Positions 35,586-44,524 are shown, numbered from the stretch's first letter. The stretch: DNA of 64,000 nucleotides from Hespellia sp. (GCA_028689735.1 JAQVCP010000010.1:1-64000); one strand, 5' to 3'. Translations and numbers: made by a program. Notes: generated from the letters alone by a model not told the origin.

Positions 35586-37256
35586 TTACTCCTCTGTGCC
35601 AGATAAGAGATGCAGCTTTTTACAGTAGCGTACAAGCAATGTTCCCTTTGGCATGGAAAGCAGCTCAACTTCCGTGAGCCCGCCAAGCTTCAGTATGCTG
35701 ACGGCGTATACCATGACCGCAACAAGGAGCGAGAATACCGTTGCAATTCTTCCCCCCATAAAAATATCAAGCAGTAAATGGAATGCATAGGTAACAACCC
35801 CCATCACGACTGCAGCCGTAAGCGGTTTTACAAAGGTCTTCTCCACCTCCTGGACATATCCAATCTCTTTGTATATGGCAATTCCATTGAACAGGCACAT
35901 GCAGAAAGAAAAAATGATATTTCCTACAACGATGGAATAGATATTCATCTTGAAGATGACCAGCATAATAAGGACTGCCACGATATGGATTCCGAGAGAA
36001 GCTGCCGCATTCTTCACTGGTGTCGTCATCTTATTGATTCCCTGGAGTACTGCATTTGTAACCGTCGAGAGACAATAAAAAACAATACTGATGGCACCGA
36101 TTGCAAGCATAAGCGCCGGAGTCATTCTGGAATCACTGTACAGCAGCTGCATGATCGGTGAAGCGAGAACAACATAACCGACAAAGCTCGGGATTGCTAC
36201 CAACATGGCAAAACGTACCGCAAGCTGAATCTTGTTAAATGTCTGTTCTTTGTTTCCAGATGATACCGCTGCCGTAAGACTCGGGATAACCGAGGATGCA
36301 AGCGCATTGGCAATCGCAAGCGGAATATTGATCAAAGTATTGTATTTTGCTGTGAAAATACCCGAGAGTGCTACGTATTTACTCTCTTCTACACCTTGTC
36401 CAGACATGACAGTACTGAAAATCACAAGATCCAGTGTCTGGCTGATATTATAAATGGCAGTGCTCAAAATAACCGGAGCAATTGTAAACAGTATAATCTT
36501 GATGATCCGTCCATAGCTTTCCTGATTCCTCGTTCTGTCATTCTTTAATTGACGCAGGATAGTCTTTCTGAAAATAAGAAAAACAAAAATCAAAAAAATG
36601 CATCCTGACAACGCACCGATAACGGTACCCAGTGTACCACCGGCTGCACCGTAGGCTGATCCCAGAGATGTAGACGTGTTTTTCTTCTCGGCAACTGCCA
36701 TTCCCATCTTCAATAAATAGCTTGCCCCGACCAGCGAGACAATGGCATTGATGACCTGTTCAATAATCTGTGAGATTGCTGTCGGGATCATGGTCCCCAG
36801 TCCCTGAAAATATCCACGCATGACACCCATGATTGCAACAATAAATAATCCAAATGCAAGTACCCGGAGTGGATAGGCGCTGTAAGGCGCATGCAGAAAA
36901 TGTATAGAAATCCAGTCCGAGCCAAAAAATACAACCAGTGCAACCAGAAGTCCGGCAACAACCGCAAAACCGAATGCACACACAAATACCCGGAACGCGT
37001 TCCTCTTCTCACCTCTTGCATTTCTTGCGGATACCAGCTTCGATACGGCAAGCGGCAGACTGTAAGATGAAATCAGAAGTGCAATGGAATATATCTCGAA
37101 TGCATACCCATAAAATCCGTTTCCCTCATCTCCGAGAATGTTGGTCAGTGGAATCCGGTAAATCAGTCCGATCACTCTTACAACAATTGATGCAACTGCC
37201 AAAATTGCTCCCTGAAGAAGGAAGTCCCCATCTCTTTTCTTTTGCTTTCTACTCAT
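35586..37256 (-). CDS. SpoVB/MurJ-like polysaccharide flippase (MOP superfamily)
   Basis: A 556-residue protein with about 14 membrane spans, of the putative polysaccharide biosynthesis/SpoVB family. Typical parts are GAILAVASIVVRVIGLIYRIP at the N-terminus (split at residue 20) and GYFQGLGTMIPTAISQI in the middle. Such proteins flip lipid-linked sugars such as lipid II precursors for vegetative or cortex peptidoglycan; the exact substrate is not readable. ATG 37256 follows AGGGGG. It is downstream of ybeY in the sporulation-flavoured phoH region. Confidence 0.85.
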   Translation of the reverse strand: MSRKQKKRDGDFLLQGAILAVASIVVRVIGLIYRIPLTNILGDEGNGFYGYAFEIYSIALLISSYSLPLAVSKLVSARNARGEKRNAFRVFVCAFGFAVVAGLLVALVVFFGSDWISIHFLHAPYSAYPLRVLAFGLFIVAIMGVMRGYFQGLGTMIPTAISQIIEQVINAIVSLVGASYLLKMGMAVAEKKNTSTSLGSAYGAAGGTLGTVIGALSGCIFLIFVFLIFRKTILRQLKNDRTRNQESYGRIIKIILFTIAPVILSTAIYNISQTLDLVIFSTVMSGQGVEESKYVALSGIFTAKYNTLINIPLAIANALASSVIPSLTAAVSSGNKEQTFNKIQLAVRFAMLVAIPSFVGYVVLASPIMQLLYSDSRMTPALMLAIGAISIVFYCLSTVTNAVLQGINKMTTPVKNAAASLGIHIVAVLIMLVIFKMNIYSIVVGNIIFSFCMCLFNGIAIYKEIGYVQEVEKTFVKPLTAAVVMGVVTYAFHLLLDIFMGGRIATVFSLLVAVMVYAVSILKLGGLTEVELLSMPKGTLLVRYCKKLHLLSGTEE

Positions 37257-37273
37257 ATGTCCCCCTAAATAAG

Positions 37274-37768
37274 TCACCTTAAAATATTAATCTTCTCAAG
37301 AATTTCTTTTTGCTTCATCTCCATAAGAATTCTTTCGTCTTCTTCCATATGATCATAACCGAATAAGTGTAACATACTATGGGCAATTAGGAAAGCATAT
37401 TCTCGTTCTACTGAATGACCATACGTCTCTGCCTGAGCCAGAACATGCTCTTTGGAAATTACGATATCTCCCAGCATAAGTTCCCCGCTCTCCGGATTAA
37501 AATTATCCTCAGTCTCCTCCAGGAACTCAAATTCCCCCGGATTCACATATTCAATCATTGGAAAAGATAACACATCAGTAGAAGCATCAATTCTCCGGTG
37601 AATCTGATTCATCTCCCGGATGGCTTCATCCGTTGTAAGCAACAGATTAATCTCTACCTCATAGGGACAGCCTTCATATTCCAGGGCAGATTCAATTACG
37701 GTTTCCGCAATAGCCTTTGTGTCTAGATTCAGTGTTACATCTCCCTCTTCTTCTATATACAGACTCAT
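37274..37768 (-). CDS. ybeY: Endoribonuclease YbeY
   Basis: A 164-residue rRNA maturation RNase with the zinc site AHSMLHLFGYDHMEEDE (about residues 127-143); the three histidines are present, though the usual HGxLH reads HSMLH. TDVLSFPM is the second family block. It overlaps the phoH stop codon (ATGA), so the two are coupled, as in most Firmicutes. Confidence 0.94.
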   Translation of the reverse strand: MSLYIEEEGDVTLNLDTKAIAETVIESALEYEGCPYEVEINLLLTTDEAIREMNQIHRRIDASTDVLSFPMIEYVNPGEFEFLEETEDNFNPESGELMLGDIVISKEHVLAQAETYGHSVEREYAFLIAHSMLHLFGYDHMEEDERILMEMKQKEILEKINILR

Positions 37769-38757
37769 GTTCTTCTCCTCTTTCCGCGGCTTTGCCTTGT
37801 ACTCTTTTTTTCAAACTCTTCATATGCTTTGACAATTTTCTGAACCAGTGGGTGCCGCACTACATCCTTACTGGTCAGGTTGCAGACAGTAATATCATCA
37901 ATATTCTTTACCACACTCACCGCAACATCCAGTCCGGATGCCGCTCCAGCCGGAAGATCTTTCTGGGTAGAATCACCCGTCACCACCACCTTCGAGCCAA
38001 ATCCGATTCGAGTCAGGAACATCTTCATCTGTGCCGGTGTGGTGTTCTGTGCTTCGTCCAGTATAATAAACGCATTATCCAGCGTCCGTCCCCTCATATA
38101 AGCAAGCGGCGCTACCTCTATCAGTCCTTTTTCCGAATTCTTGATAAAACTTTCTGCGCCCATAATCTGGTAAAGAGCATCATACAGTGGTCTCAGATAT
38201 GGGTCAATCTTGCTCTGAAGATCTCCCGGAAGAAAGCCTAACTTCTCTCCTGCTTCAATGGCCGGTCTCGTAAGAATGATTCTGCTGACATCATTATTCT
38301 TAAATGCTGTAATTGCCATAGCCATTGCAAGATAAGTCTTACCGGTTCCCGCAGGTCCGATTCCAAATGTGATCATCTGCCTTCGAATCGCATCCACGTA
38401 TTTCTTCTGTCCCAGGGTCTTTGGCTTGATTGGCTTGCCCTGAAGCGTATGACAAATCAGGTCCTTATCCATTTCCAGCATTCCGGACTCATTCCCCTCA
38501 AATACCAGGGAAATGGCATAGTCAACATTCTGCTCCGTGATCTCATTGCCACGCTGAGAAAGCTCTGTCAACTGTCTCAGCACTTTCTTTGCCTTATCAA
38601 CTGACAGCTCCTCTCCCATAATCTTCACATTACCATCTCTTGCAATCACCGTAACATGAAGGGTCTTTTCTATTTTTTTGATATAGGCATCAAACTGTCC
38701 AAACACATTGGATTCATGCTCTGCCGGTATATCAATGATTACTTCCGTTAGACTCAT
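37765..38757 (-). CDS. phoH: PhoH-family ATPase
   Basis: A 330-residue PhoH-like NTPase. Walker A is GPAGTGKTYLAMAMA (about residues 137-151) and Walker B is NAFIILDEAQNTTPAQMKMF (near residue 230, DEAQN). A KH-like N-terminal part (VTVIARDGNVKIMG) suggests RNA binding, consistent with its partner YbeY in RNA processing. The start has GGAGG nine bases ahead and lies inside the end of yqfD. Confidence 0.94.
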   Translation of the reverse strand: MSLTEVIIDIPAEHESNVFGQFDAYIKKIEKTLHVTVIARDGNVKIMGEELSVDKAKKVLRQLTELSQRGNEITEQNVDYAISLVFEGNESGMLEMDKDLICHTLQGKPIKPKTLGQKKYVDAIRRQMITFGIGPAGTGKTYLAMAMAITAFKNNDVSRIILTRPAIEAGEKLGFLPGDLQSKIDPYLRPLYDALYQIMGAESFIKNSEKGLIEVAPLAYMRGRTLDNAFIILDEAQNTTPAQMKMFLTRIGFGSKVVVTGDSTQKDLPAGAASGLDVAVSVVKNIDDITVCNLTSKDVVRHPLVQKIVKAYEEFEKKSTRQSRGKRRRT

Positions 38758-39985
38758 CTAGTCGTTCCTCCACTATCTTTCTTTCAGCAGCATGTATCTC
38801 TGCTATCGGTTCTATGACCGTCAGACTGCCATCAGCCGATGCCGACGCAGTATCTATGTGTATTTTAACACTATTTGCAGTAATTTGAACCCCCTTTTTG
38901 CTTAAATCCGTACAAAATAGAGAGAATTTACTGCTCAGAATCTCCTGTATCTCCATTTTCGAATGTTTTTCCGTTCTGGTTTTATAATTTTCCTTCACCT
39001 TCATTCCGAAAATCAGACGCGTAAGATGCTCCATATTTGAAATCAGACAATATTCCTTTGTAAGGATTTGCGAATTCTTTTTTGCTGCTTTTTCGGGAAG
39101 AAATGTAATCCGGTAGTCATTCCAGATCAGATAAGGTGTCAGTGATTTGTTTTCTACTTCTTTTTCCTTATAAGTCGTTTCAATAGATTCATGATACGGA
39201 ATGATCGTCTCTGCAAGAATGTCGGCATCTGCGCGCTGGTATTCGTAGCCGATTACCTCTTTCGCATCATTTTTGATTTCTACATAAGAAGAAACTAGAA
39301 GCTGCCCCTTTTGGACAGAATCTCCAACCTTCACCTGTGGTGTACCCGCACGGGTAATCATGGATAAAATCACACCGTCTTTTTGTGCAACAAGATCACA
39401 TGGCTCCTGATCAGTGTCTGTTGATATTATACTTCCTGCAGTATCGTTTTCTTTGATTTGGATCAGAAGTTTTGTCCCGTTGATCGATGCAGATACCCAC
39501 ACGATATCCGGGAATTCTGTCCGAAGCTTTGCGACAATCGTCTGACAGTGTATGGATTGCATTCTAATTCCCGGCTTGATATTCAATTCCGCCAGATAGT
39601 GTTCAATCACCTCATCACTTCTCGAAATATTTCCTTCTACGTCAATTGTCCATAAATGCAGGGAAAAGGCATAAATAAGAAGAATGCAGGAAAGAATCCC
39701 TGCAAAAAGAAGTTTACGGTGCCGGTAGGCAATCACGAGAAAGGGCAGGCCGGACTTTTCCTTGATTGTAAGTCTGGTGCCCGTTTTTCTCAAAATAGGT
39801 TTTAATTTCTTGACGTCTTTTGCAAAAATGTTGAAGCTATACCGATCCTCTCTTGGATGAATATTCCAGATTGGAATCTGATTATAACTACACATATTTA
39901 CAAAGCGTTCAATTTTCTCACCGGCAATCTCTATTCTGGCAACGCCTTTGATATATTGAAAAAATTTGACCATTCTTTTTTCCAT
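38732..39985 (-). CDS. yqfD: Sporulation protein YqfD
   Basis: A 417-residue sporulation protein with one membrane span at about residues 91-110 (LLFAGILSCILLIYAFSLHLW) and an extracytoplasmic domain (the DVEGNISRSDEVIEHYLAEL segment resembling a POTRA-like fold). In Bacillus yqfC-yqfD belong to the sigma-E regulon of the mother cell. It starts right after the yqfC stop (TGA then ATG) without a strong ribosome site and overlaps phoH by 26 bases. Confidence 0.92.
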   Translation of the reverse strand: MEKRMVKFFQYIKGVARIEIAGEKIERFVNMCSYNQIPIWNIHPREDRYSFNIFAKDVKKLKPILRKTGTRLTIKEKSGLPFLVIAYRHRKLLFAGILSCILLIYAFSLHLWTIDVEGNISRSDEVIEHYLAELNIKPGIRMQSIHCQTIVAKLRTEFPDIVWVSASINGTKLLIQIKENDTAGSIISTDTDQEPCDLVAQKDGVILSMITRAGTPQVKVGDSVQKGQLLVSSYVEIKNDAKEVIGYEYQRADADILAETIIPYHESIETTYKEKEVENKSLTPYLIWNDYRITFLPEKAAKKNSQILTKEYCLISNMEHLTRLIFGMKVKENYKTRTEKHSKMEIQEILSSKFSLFCTDLSKKGVQITANSVKIHIDTASASADGSLTVIEPIAEIHAAERKIVEERLDESNGSNH

Positions 39986-40240
39986 TCACAAATATTCTAG
40001 GCATGTGATTCTTCCTATAATCTTCATCTCATCATTGTTATAGTATTCAATGTTCAAGGTGCTCCCAATAATCTTGATCTGACCTGTCTTTGTCTGGATT
40101 CGGATTAGATTGTCCGTATATTCTATGATTCCCCTGTAATTTTCCAATGTCATTTCTTCTTTCCCGACAATGGTGACAATCGGTGCATGACAGATTACAT
40201 CCTTTGGCAGGGATGCTGCCTGGGATAGTTTCTTTTTCAT
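39986..40240 (-). CDS. yqfC: Sporulation protein YqfC
   Basis: An 84-residue YabP/YqfC-family protein, starting MKKKLSQAASLPKDV, with IVGKEEMTLENYRGIIEY and IKIIGSTLNIEYYNNDEMKI as family blocks. Start ATG 40240 is chosen because an upstream terminator (40266-40308) overlaps the longer open frame that reaches 40276. It is the first gene of yqfC-yqfD-phoH-ybeY. Possible sigma-E-type promoter at 40295-40323. Confidence 0.88.
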   Translation of the reverse strand: MKKKLSQAASLPKDVICHAPIVTIVGKEEMTLENYRGIIEYTDNLIRIQTKTGQIKIIGSTLNIEYYNNDEMKIIGRITCLEYL

Positions 40241-40265
40241 GTTACTCTGCGGAGAATGCTCCATA

Positions 40266-40308
40266 CAAAAAGCCACACATATACTTTTATCCTATGTATA
40301 TGTGTGGC
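40266..40308 (-). terminator. Terminator after rlmH
   Basis: GCCACACATATAC (40272-40284) pairs with GTATATGTGTGGC (40296-40308). On the minus strand CTTTTTGT follows. It closes the nfnAB-rlmH operon just before yqfC. Confidence 0.88.
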
Positions 40309-40323
40309 AGTTTTCATTTATGA
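40295..40323 (-). promoter_or_regulatory. Possible sigma-E-type promoter of yqfC
   Basis: On the minus strand TCATAAA (40317-40323), 14 bp and CATATACA (40295-40302) match 5 of 7 and 6 of 8 positions of the Bacillus sigma-E consensus (KMATATT, CATACAMT). It overlaps the rlmH stop codon and the terminator. Confidence 0.4.
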
Positions 40324-40793
40324 TAGGGTTCTTTGCTGATGATACGGTAGCTCCGGTAAATCTGTTCTAATAGAATCACGCGCATCAGCTGATGTGGAAA
40401 TGTCATTTTCGAAAAACTAAGTGCAAAATCGGAACGCTTCATCACTGCATCTGACAGACCGATGGAGCCGCCTATGATAAAAATCAGATGACTCATCCCC
40501 TGAATTCCGCAGGACTCAATCTTCTGAGCAAGCTGTTCCGAGGAGAGCATGGCACCCGAAATCTCCAAGGTAATGACAAAGGTATCTTCCCGGATATACC
40601 GGGCAATGCGCTCACCTTCCTTATCCCGGATCATACGTTCCACAGATTCACTGGCCTTGTCCGGCGTCTTTTCATCCGCGACCTCGACAATTTCCAGCTT
40701 ACAGTACTTGCTCAAACGCTTCGTATATTCCGCAATAGCATCCTTCAGATACTTTTCCTTGATCTTCCCTACTGTAATTAATGTAATCTTCAT
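40314..40793 (-). CDS. rlmH: 23S rRNA (pseudouridine1915-N3)-methyltransferase RlmH
   Basis: A 159-residue SPOUT methyltransferase that methylates pseudouridine 1915 in helix 69 of 23S rRNA, the helix modified by RluD-type synthases. MKITLITVGKIKEKYLKDAI (N-terminus), HLIFIIGGSIGLSDAV (SAM knot, about 102-117) and the C-terminus EQIYRSYRIISKEPYHK are diagnostic. It follows nfnB by six bases. Confidence 0.96.
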   Translation of the reverse strand: MKITLITVGKIKEKYLKDAIAEYTKRLSKYCKLEIVEVADEKTPDKASESVERMIRDKEGERIARYIREDTFVITLEISGAMLSSEQLAQKIESCGIQGMSHLIFIIGGSIGLSDAVMKRSDFALSFSKMTFPHQLMRVILLEQIYRSYRIISKEPYHK

Positions 40794-40799
40794 GATGGA

Positions 40800-42188
40800 T
40801 TATTTCTGACTCAAGTATTCATGAATACCTTTCGCTCCGGCTTTTCCTGCACCCATAGCAAGAATCACTGTCGCTGCTCCGGTAACAGCATCTCCACCTG
40901 CATAAACAGCTGCTTTTGAAGTCTTACCGTCTTCCTCAGTAGCGATGATACATTTGCGCTTATTCACATCCAATCCCTTTGTGGTAGAGGAAATGAGTGG
41001 GTTTGGAGAAGTTCCCAGAGACATCACTACGGTATCCAGTTCAATCTCATATTCAGAGCCAGGAATCTCAACTGGTCTTCTTCTTCCGGATGCATCTGGC
41101 TCTCCCAGTTCCATCTTGATCACTTTCATGCCTTTTACAGCACCGTTATCATCTACAAGAATCTCCTTAGGATTGGTCAGTAAGTCGAAGATGATTCCTT
41201 CTTCCTTTGCGTGATGTACTTCTTCGACTCTGGCCGGAAGCTCTGCTTCACTACGTCTGTACACTACATGCACTTCTGCACCAAGTCTCTTGGCTGTTCT
41301 TGCAGCGTCCATAGCCACATTACCACCACCGACAACTGCAACCTTGGTTCCCGCTACGATTGGTGTATCATAAGAATCATCAAATGCCTTCATCAGGTTA
41401 CTTCTGGTCAGGTATTCATTGGCAGAGAAAACTCCATTGGCATTCTCACCTGAAATTCCCATAAACATTGGAAGACCTGCTCCTGATCCGATAAAGATTG
41501 CCTCGAAGCCTTCCTCTTCTAATAACTGATCAATTGTTGTAGACTTACCGATTACAACATTCTTCTCGAATTTCACGCCAAGATCTGCAACTTTTGCAAT
41601 TTCTTTCGCTACTACTTTTTGCTTTGGAAGACGGAATTCTGGAATTCCATATACTAGAACACCTCCGAGTTCATGAAGTGCTTCAAATACTGTCACATCA
41701 TAGCCTAATTTTGCTAAATCTCCTGCGCAGGTAAGCCCGGATGGACCGGACCCGATTACAGCTACCTTATGTCCATTCATAGATTCTGCGCCAACTGGCT
41801 TGATCTCATGCTCCAATGCATAATCTGCTACGAAACGCTCCAGCTTGCCGATGGAAACAGGTTCCCCTTTGATTCCGCGGATACATTTTCCTTCACACTG
41901 TGACTCCTGCGGGCAGACACGTCCACAGACTGCTGGGAGGGCAGAGGACTTACCGATTACCTGATAAGCTTCTTCGATATTACCTTCCTTCACCTTGCTT
42001 ACAAATCCCGGAATATCAATAGAGACTGGACAGCCTTCTATACATTTTGCATTCTTACAGTTCAGACAGCGAGTTGCCTCGTCCATTGCTTCTTCCTGAT
42101 TATATCCAAGACATACCTCTTCAAAATTTGTTGCACGTACCTTTGGGTCTTGTTCTCTTACTGGTACTTTCTTTAACATATCCGCCAT
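40800..42188 (-). CDS. nfnB: NfnB: NADH-dependent reduced ferredoxin:NADP+ oxidoreductase, large subunit
   Basis: A 462-residue flavoprotein homologous to the small subunit of glutamate synthase. The N-terminal ferredoxin-like part has eight cysteines for two [4Fe-4S] clusters (CLNCKNAKCIEGCPV, about 41-55, and CGRVCPQESQCEGKC, about 89-103). FAD and NADPH loops follow in VIGSGPSGLTCAGDLAKLGY and VVGGGNVAMDAARTAKRLGA. It is preceded directly by NfnA, and the pair forms the electron-bifurcating Nfn complex that produces NADPH from NADH and reduced ferredoxin; no gltB-type partner is present. The pair could also be annotated as a glutamate-synthase-like protein, but the gene order supports Nfn. 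Confidence 0.88.
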   Translation of the reverse strand: MADMLKKVPVREQDPKVRATNFEEVCLGYNQEEAMDEATRCLNCKNAKCIEGCPVSIDIPGFVSKVKEGNIEEAYQVIGKSSALPAVCGRVCPQESQCEGKCIRGIKGEPVSIGKLERFVADYALEHEIKPVGAESMNGHKVAVIGSGPSGLTCAGDLAKLGYDVTVFEALHELGGVLVYGIPEFRLPKQKVVAKEIAKVADLGVKFEKNVVIGKSTTIDQLLEEEGFEAIFIGSGAGLPMFMGISGENANGVFSANEYLTRSNLMKAFDDSYDTPIVAGTKVAVVGGGNVAMDAARTAKRLGAEVHVVYRRSEAELPARVEEVHHAKEEGIIFDLLTNPKEILVDDNGAVKGMKVIKMELGEPDASGRRRPVEIPGSEYEIELDTVVMSLGTSPNPLISSTTKGLDVNKRKCIIATEEDGKTSKAAVYAGGDAVTGAATVILAMGAGKAGAKGIHEYLSQK

Positions 42189-43078
42189 TAGTTGTCACCT
42201 CCGCAATTTCCGCAGCCACCATGATGAGTGTCTCCTTCTTGTAATTTTAACATTGCACGACCTTCTAATGTCTTATACATCTGGCTTCTCTTCATCGCCT
42301 GGTCGAAATCAACAAGATATCCATCAAACTCCGGTCCATCTACGCATGCAAACTTAATTGCATCTCCGACCTGAAGACGACATGCGCCACACATTCCTGT
42401 TCCATCCACCATAATTGGATTCATGCTGACAACCGTTGGAAGCTCGAGCTTTTTGGTAAGCAGACATACAAATTTCATCATGATCATTGGACCGATTGCG
42501 ATACAGACATCATAATGGTTGCCCATATCATTGACCAGCTCTTCAATTACTGCTGTTACCATTCCGGAACGACCATAAGAACCATCGTCAGTTGTAACGT
42601 AAAGATTGCCTGCAACCGCTTCCATCTCTTTTTCAAGAATCAACATATCCTTTGTCTTAGAACCAACGATGACATCTGCATCAATGCCATGCTCATGCAG
42701 CCATTTTACCTGAGGATAAACCGGAGCAGCACCTACACCGCCTGCTACAAACAGAATCTTTTTCTTCTTAAGGCTTTCCATATCCTCTTCCACCAATTCC
42801 GACGGACATCCTAAGGGGCCTGTGAAGTCGCGGAAACTGTCTCCTGCCTGAAGCTGTGCAAACTTTTCTGTAGAAGCTCCGACAATCTGAAATACAATTG
42901 TAACCGTACCAGCTTCGCGGTCATAGTCACAAATCGTAAGCGGGATTCTCTCCCCTTTTTCATCAAGCTTTACAATAATAAATTGTCCTGGCTCACAATG
43001 TGCAGCAACTCTTGGCGCATGGACATCCATTAGATAGATCTTGTCTGCCAATTTTTCTGCTTTCAGTATCTTGTACAT
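42188..43078 (-). CDS. nfnA: NfnA: NADH-dependent reduced ferredoxin:NADP+ oxidoreductase, small subunit
   Basis: A 296-residue ferredoxin-NADP reductase-fold protein (dihydroorotate-dehydrogenase electron-transfer type). The FAD motif RIPLTICDYD (about 52-61), NAD loop FVAGGVGAAPVYPQ (near 110) and a C-terminal [2Fe-2S] site DGTGMCGACRLQVGD with a later Cys in FACVDGPEFDG match NfnA. An extra C-terminal tail HHGGCGNCGGDN carries a CxxC pair. AGGAGG lies before ATG 43078, and a consensus-like promoter and a probable CcpA site lie just upstream. The stop codon overlaps the nfnB start (TAATG). Confidence 0.88.
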   Translation of the reverse strand: MYKILKAEKLADKIYLMDVHAPRVAAHCEPGQFIIVKLDEKGERIPLTICDYDREAGTVTIVFQIVGASTEKFAQLQAGDSFRDFTGPLGCPSELVEEDMESLKKKKILFVAGGVGAAPVYPQVKWLHEHGIDADVIVGSKTKDMLILEKEMEAVAGNLYVTTDDGSYGRSGMVTAVIEELVNDMGNHYDVCIAIGPMIMMKFVCLLTKKLELPTVVSMNPIMVDGTGMCGACRLQVGDAIKFACVDGPEFDGYLVDFDQAMKRSQMYKTLEGRAMLKLQEGDTHHGGCGNCGGDN

Positions 43079-43091
43079 TTTCTTCCTCCTA

Positions 43092-43106
43092 AATAAACGT
43101 TTGCAT
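43092..43106 (-). promoter_or_regulatory. Probable CcpA cre site in the nfnAB leader
   Basis: On the minus strand ATGCAAACGTTTATT matches the cre consensus WTGNAANCGNWNNCW at all but one fixed position. It overlaps the transcription start, between the -10 and the ribosome site, a position typical for carbon catabolite repression. Confidence 0.6.
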
Positions 43107-43108
43107 TT

Positions 43109-43137
43109 ATCATAATACAATGTTCTGAAAATGTAAA
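43109..43137 (-). promoter_or_regulatory. Promoter of nfnAB
   Basis: On the minus strand TTTACA (43132-43137), a 17-bp spacer and TATGAT (43109-43114). Confidence 0.75.
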
Positions 43138-43228
43138 GAAAGGATTTTCTGGAAGTCGCTTCTTTCTCAATGTTTATTTAATTAAGCTGCCTGTCCTCTA
43201 ATGATATCTCCTTGTGACAAAATGGTAC

Positions 43229-43256
43229 AAAAAAAGGACATTTCTGCCCTTTTTTC
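43229..43256 (-). terminator. Terminator after the zinc-ribbon gene
   Basis: On the minus strand AAAAAAGGGC pairs with GTCCTTTTT with one mismatch, followed by a T-run. It closes the folD-side operon about 40 bp after its last gene. Confidence 0.65.
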
Positions 43257-43293
43257 ATTAACAAACGATGCTGTTCGCAAGACGTACAAAATC

Positions 43294-44511
43294 TTATTCA
43301 TACTCTAATACATAGTTTCGTTTTGTAACCGCACTTGCTTTTCCGGAGTTCGTACCAATAAGTACCGCACAGAAAATCGTCTGTCCTTCCGGCATATCAA
43401 TGGGTTCCGAATATTTAATGGATGCGTTGGTCGGATCAGAACCATCTAAGGTGTAATAAGCTTCGTAACCACTCGGAACAATAATTGAAATTTGAGTATC
43501 TGTATCATACTGTCCGGTAGATGGTGTCACCGCCGGCGCATCTGCTACCGGAATCTCAACAATGTATTTTCTCTCTGCAGTTACACTTGGTATTCCTTTT
43601 TTGTTCAAAGAAATTGCCTTCAAGTCCGTGGTTCCCTCATTCAGAAGAATTGGTTCGGTATACTCAGTACTTTCCGTCGTGGGTTCCGAACCATCTGTTG
43701 TGTAGTAGATTCCCTCCCCACTTGAGGTAAGTGAAACCTGCTGCACATCTTCATAAGTTCCCCCCTCCAGACTAAAATCCGGTTCTGCCGTCAGATAATC
43801 ACTCAGTGCAAGCAGTACAGCATCCTCTTCACATCCGTCCAGAAGCTCTGTGATCTTATGTAACTGCTCGGTGTCTGTGTAAAAGGCAATTGCTCCTTTA
43901 TACAGTGCAATATTCGTTGGCTGACTGTCGATGGCATCTAAGAAAAATGCCTCTGCTGTGTCCAAATCATCCTGAGCAATATAGACTTTTGACAACCCTG
44001 TATATGCTTCTGCCTTCGTGCGATTTTTACCTACTGCCTTGTTAAAATATGTCTCAGCCAAAGCATAATCCTGTGCCGCCAATGCACGGTTTCCCTTTCG
44101 AACCACACCACTGTAGGAATTCTGATAAATTAAAAATGCAAACACTCCGGTAATAACCAGAATAAACGCAAAAATAATCATTCTCCTCTGACGTCTTTTT
44201 TTTGCCAGCTGACGCTTTCGTTCCATCTGCTGTCTACGCTTCACACGCGGATCAACCTGCCTTTTCGCATGAGCCTTTGGAGAAGAACCGGTATTACTGT
44301 GCCGTTCAGTCGAGCGGTTTTTCCCGACATTTTTTGAACTTTCCTCATAGATATCCAGTGGGGTTGTCGTTCCGCCAATAGAACCTTTTACCTGTTTTGC
44401 AAGTACGTCATCCAAAGGATTATAATCTGGGACAATTTGTACTTCCGTACCACATTTTCCGCAGTATAACATTCCTTCTGGAACATCCGCACCACAATGC
44501 ATACATTTCAT
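43294..44511 (-). CDS. Zinc-ribbon, membrane-anchored TPR protein with chitobiase-type C-terminal domains
   Basis: A 405-residue protein with four visible parts: an N-terminal zinc ribbon (Cys3, Cys6, Cys17, Cys20 in MKCMHCGADVPEGMLYCGKC), a very basic stretch before a single span at about residues 112-133 (IIFAFILVITGVFAFLIY), two or more TPR-like units (about 140-235, AAQDYALAETYFNKAVG and QDDLDTAEAFFLDAID), and two C-terminal repeats with the CHB_HEX_C-like motif YYTTDGSEPTTES and YYTLDGSDPTNAS. The last part would lie outside the membrane. ATG 44511 follows AGGAGG. It follows folD by 13 bases. Function unknown. Confidence 0.8.
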   Translation of the reverse strand: MKCMHCGADVPEGMLYCGKCGTEVQIVPDYNPLDDVLAKQVKGSIGGTTTPLDIYEESSKNVGKNRSTERHSNTGSSPKAHAKRQVDPRVKRRQQMERKRQLAKKRRQRRMIIFAFILVITGVFAFLIYQNSYSGVVRKGNRALAAQDYALAETYFNKAVGKNRTKAEAYTGLSKVYIAQDDLDTAEAFFLDAIDSQPTNIALYKGAIAFYTDTEQLHKITELLDGCEEDAVLLALSDYLTAEPDFSLEGGTYEDVQQVSLTSSGEGIYYTTDGSEPTTESTEYTEPILLNEGTTDLKAISLNKKGIPSVTAERKYIVEIPVADAPAVTPSTGQYDTDTQISIIVPSGYEAYYTLDGSDPTNASIKYSEPIDMPEGQTIFCAVLIGTNSGKASAVTKRNYVLEYE

Positions 44512-44524
44512 GAATACAAACCTC

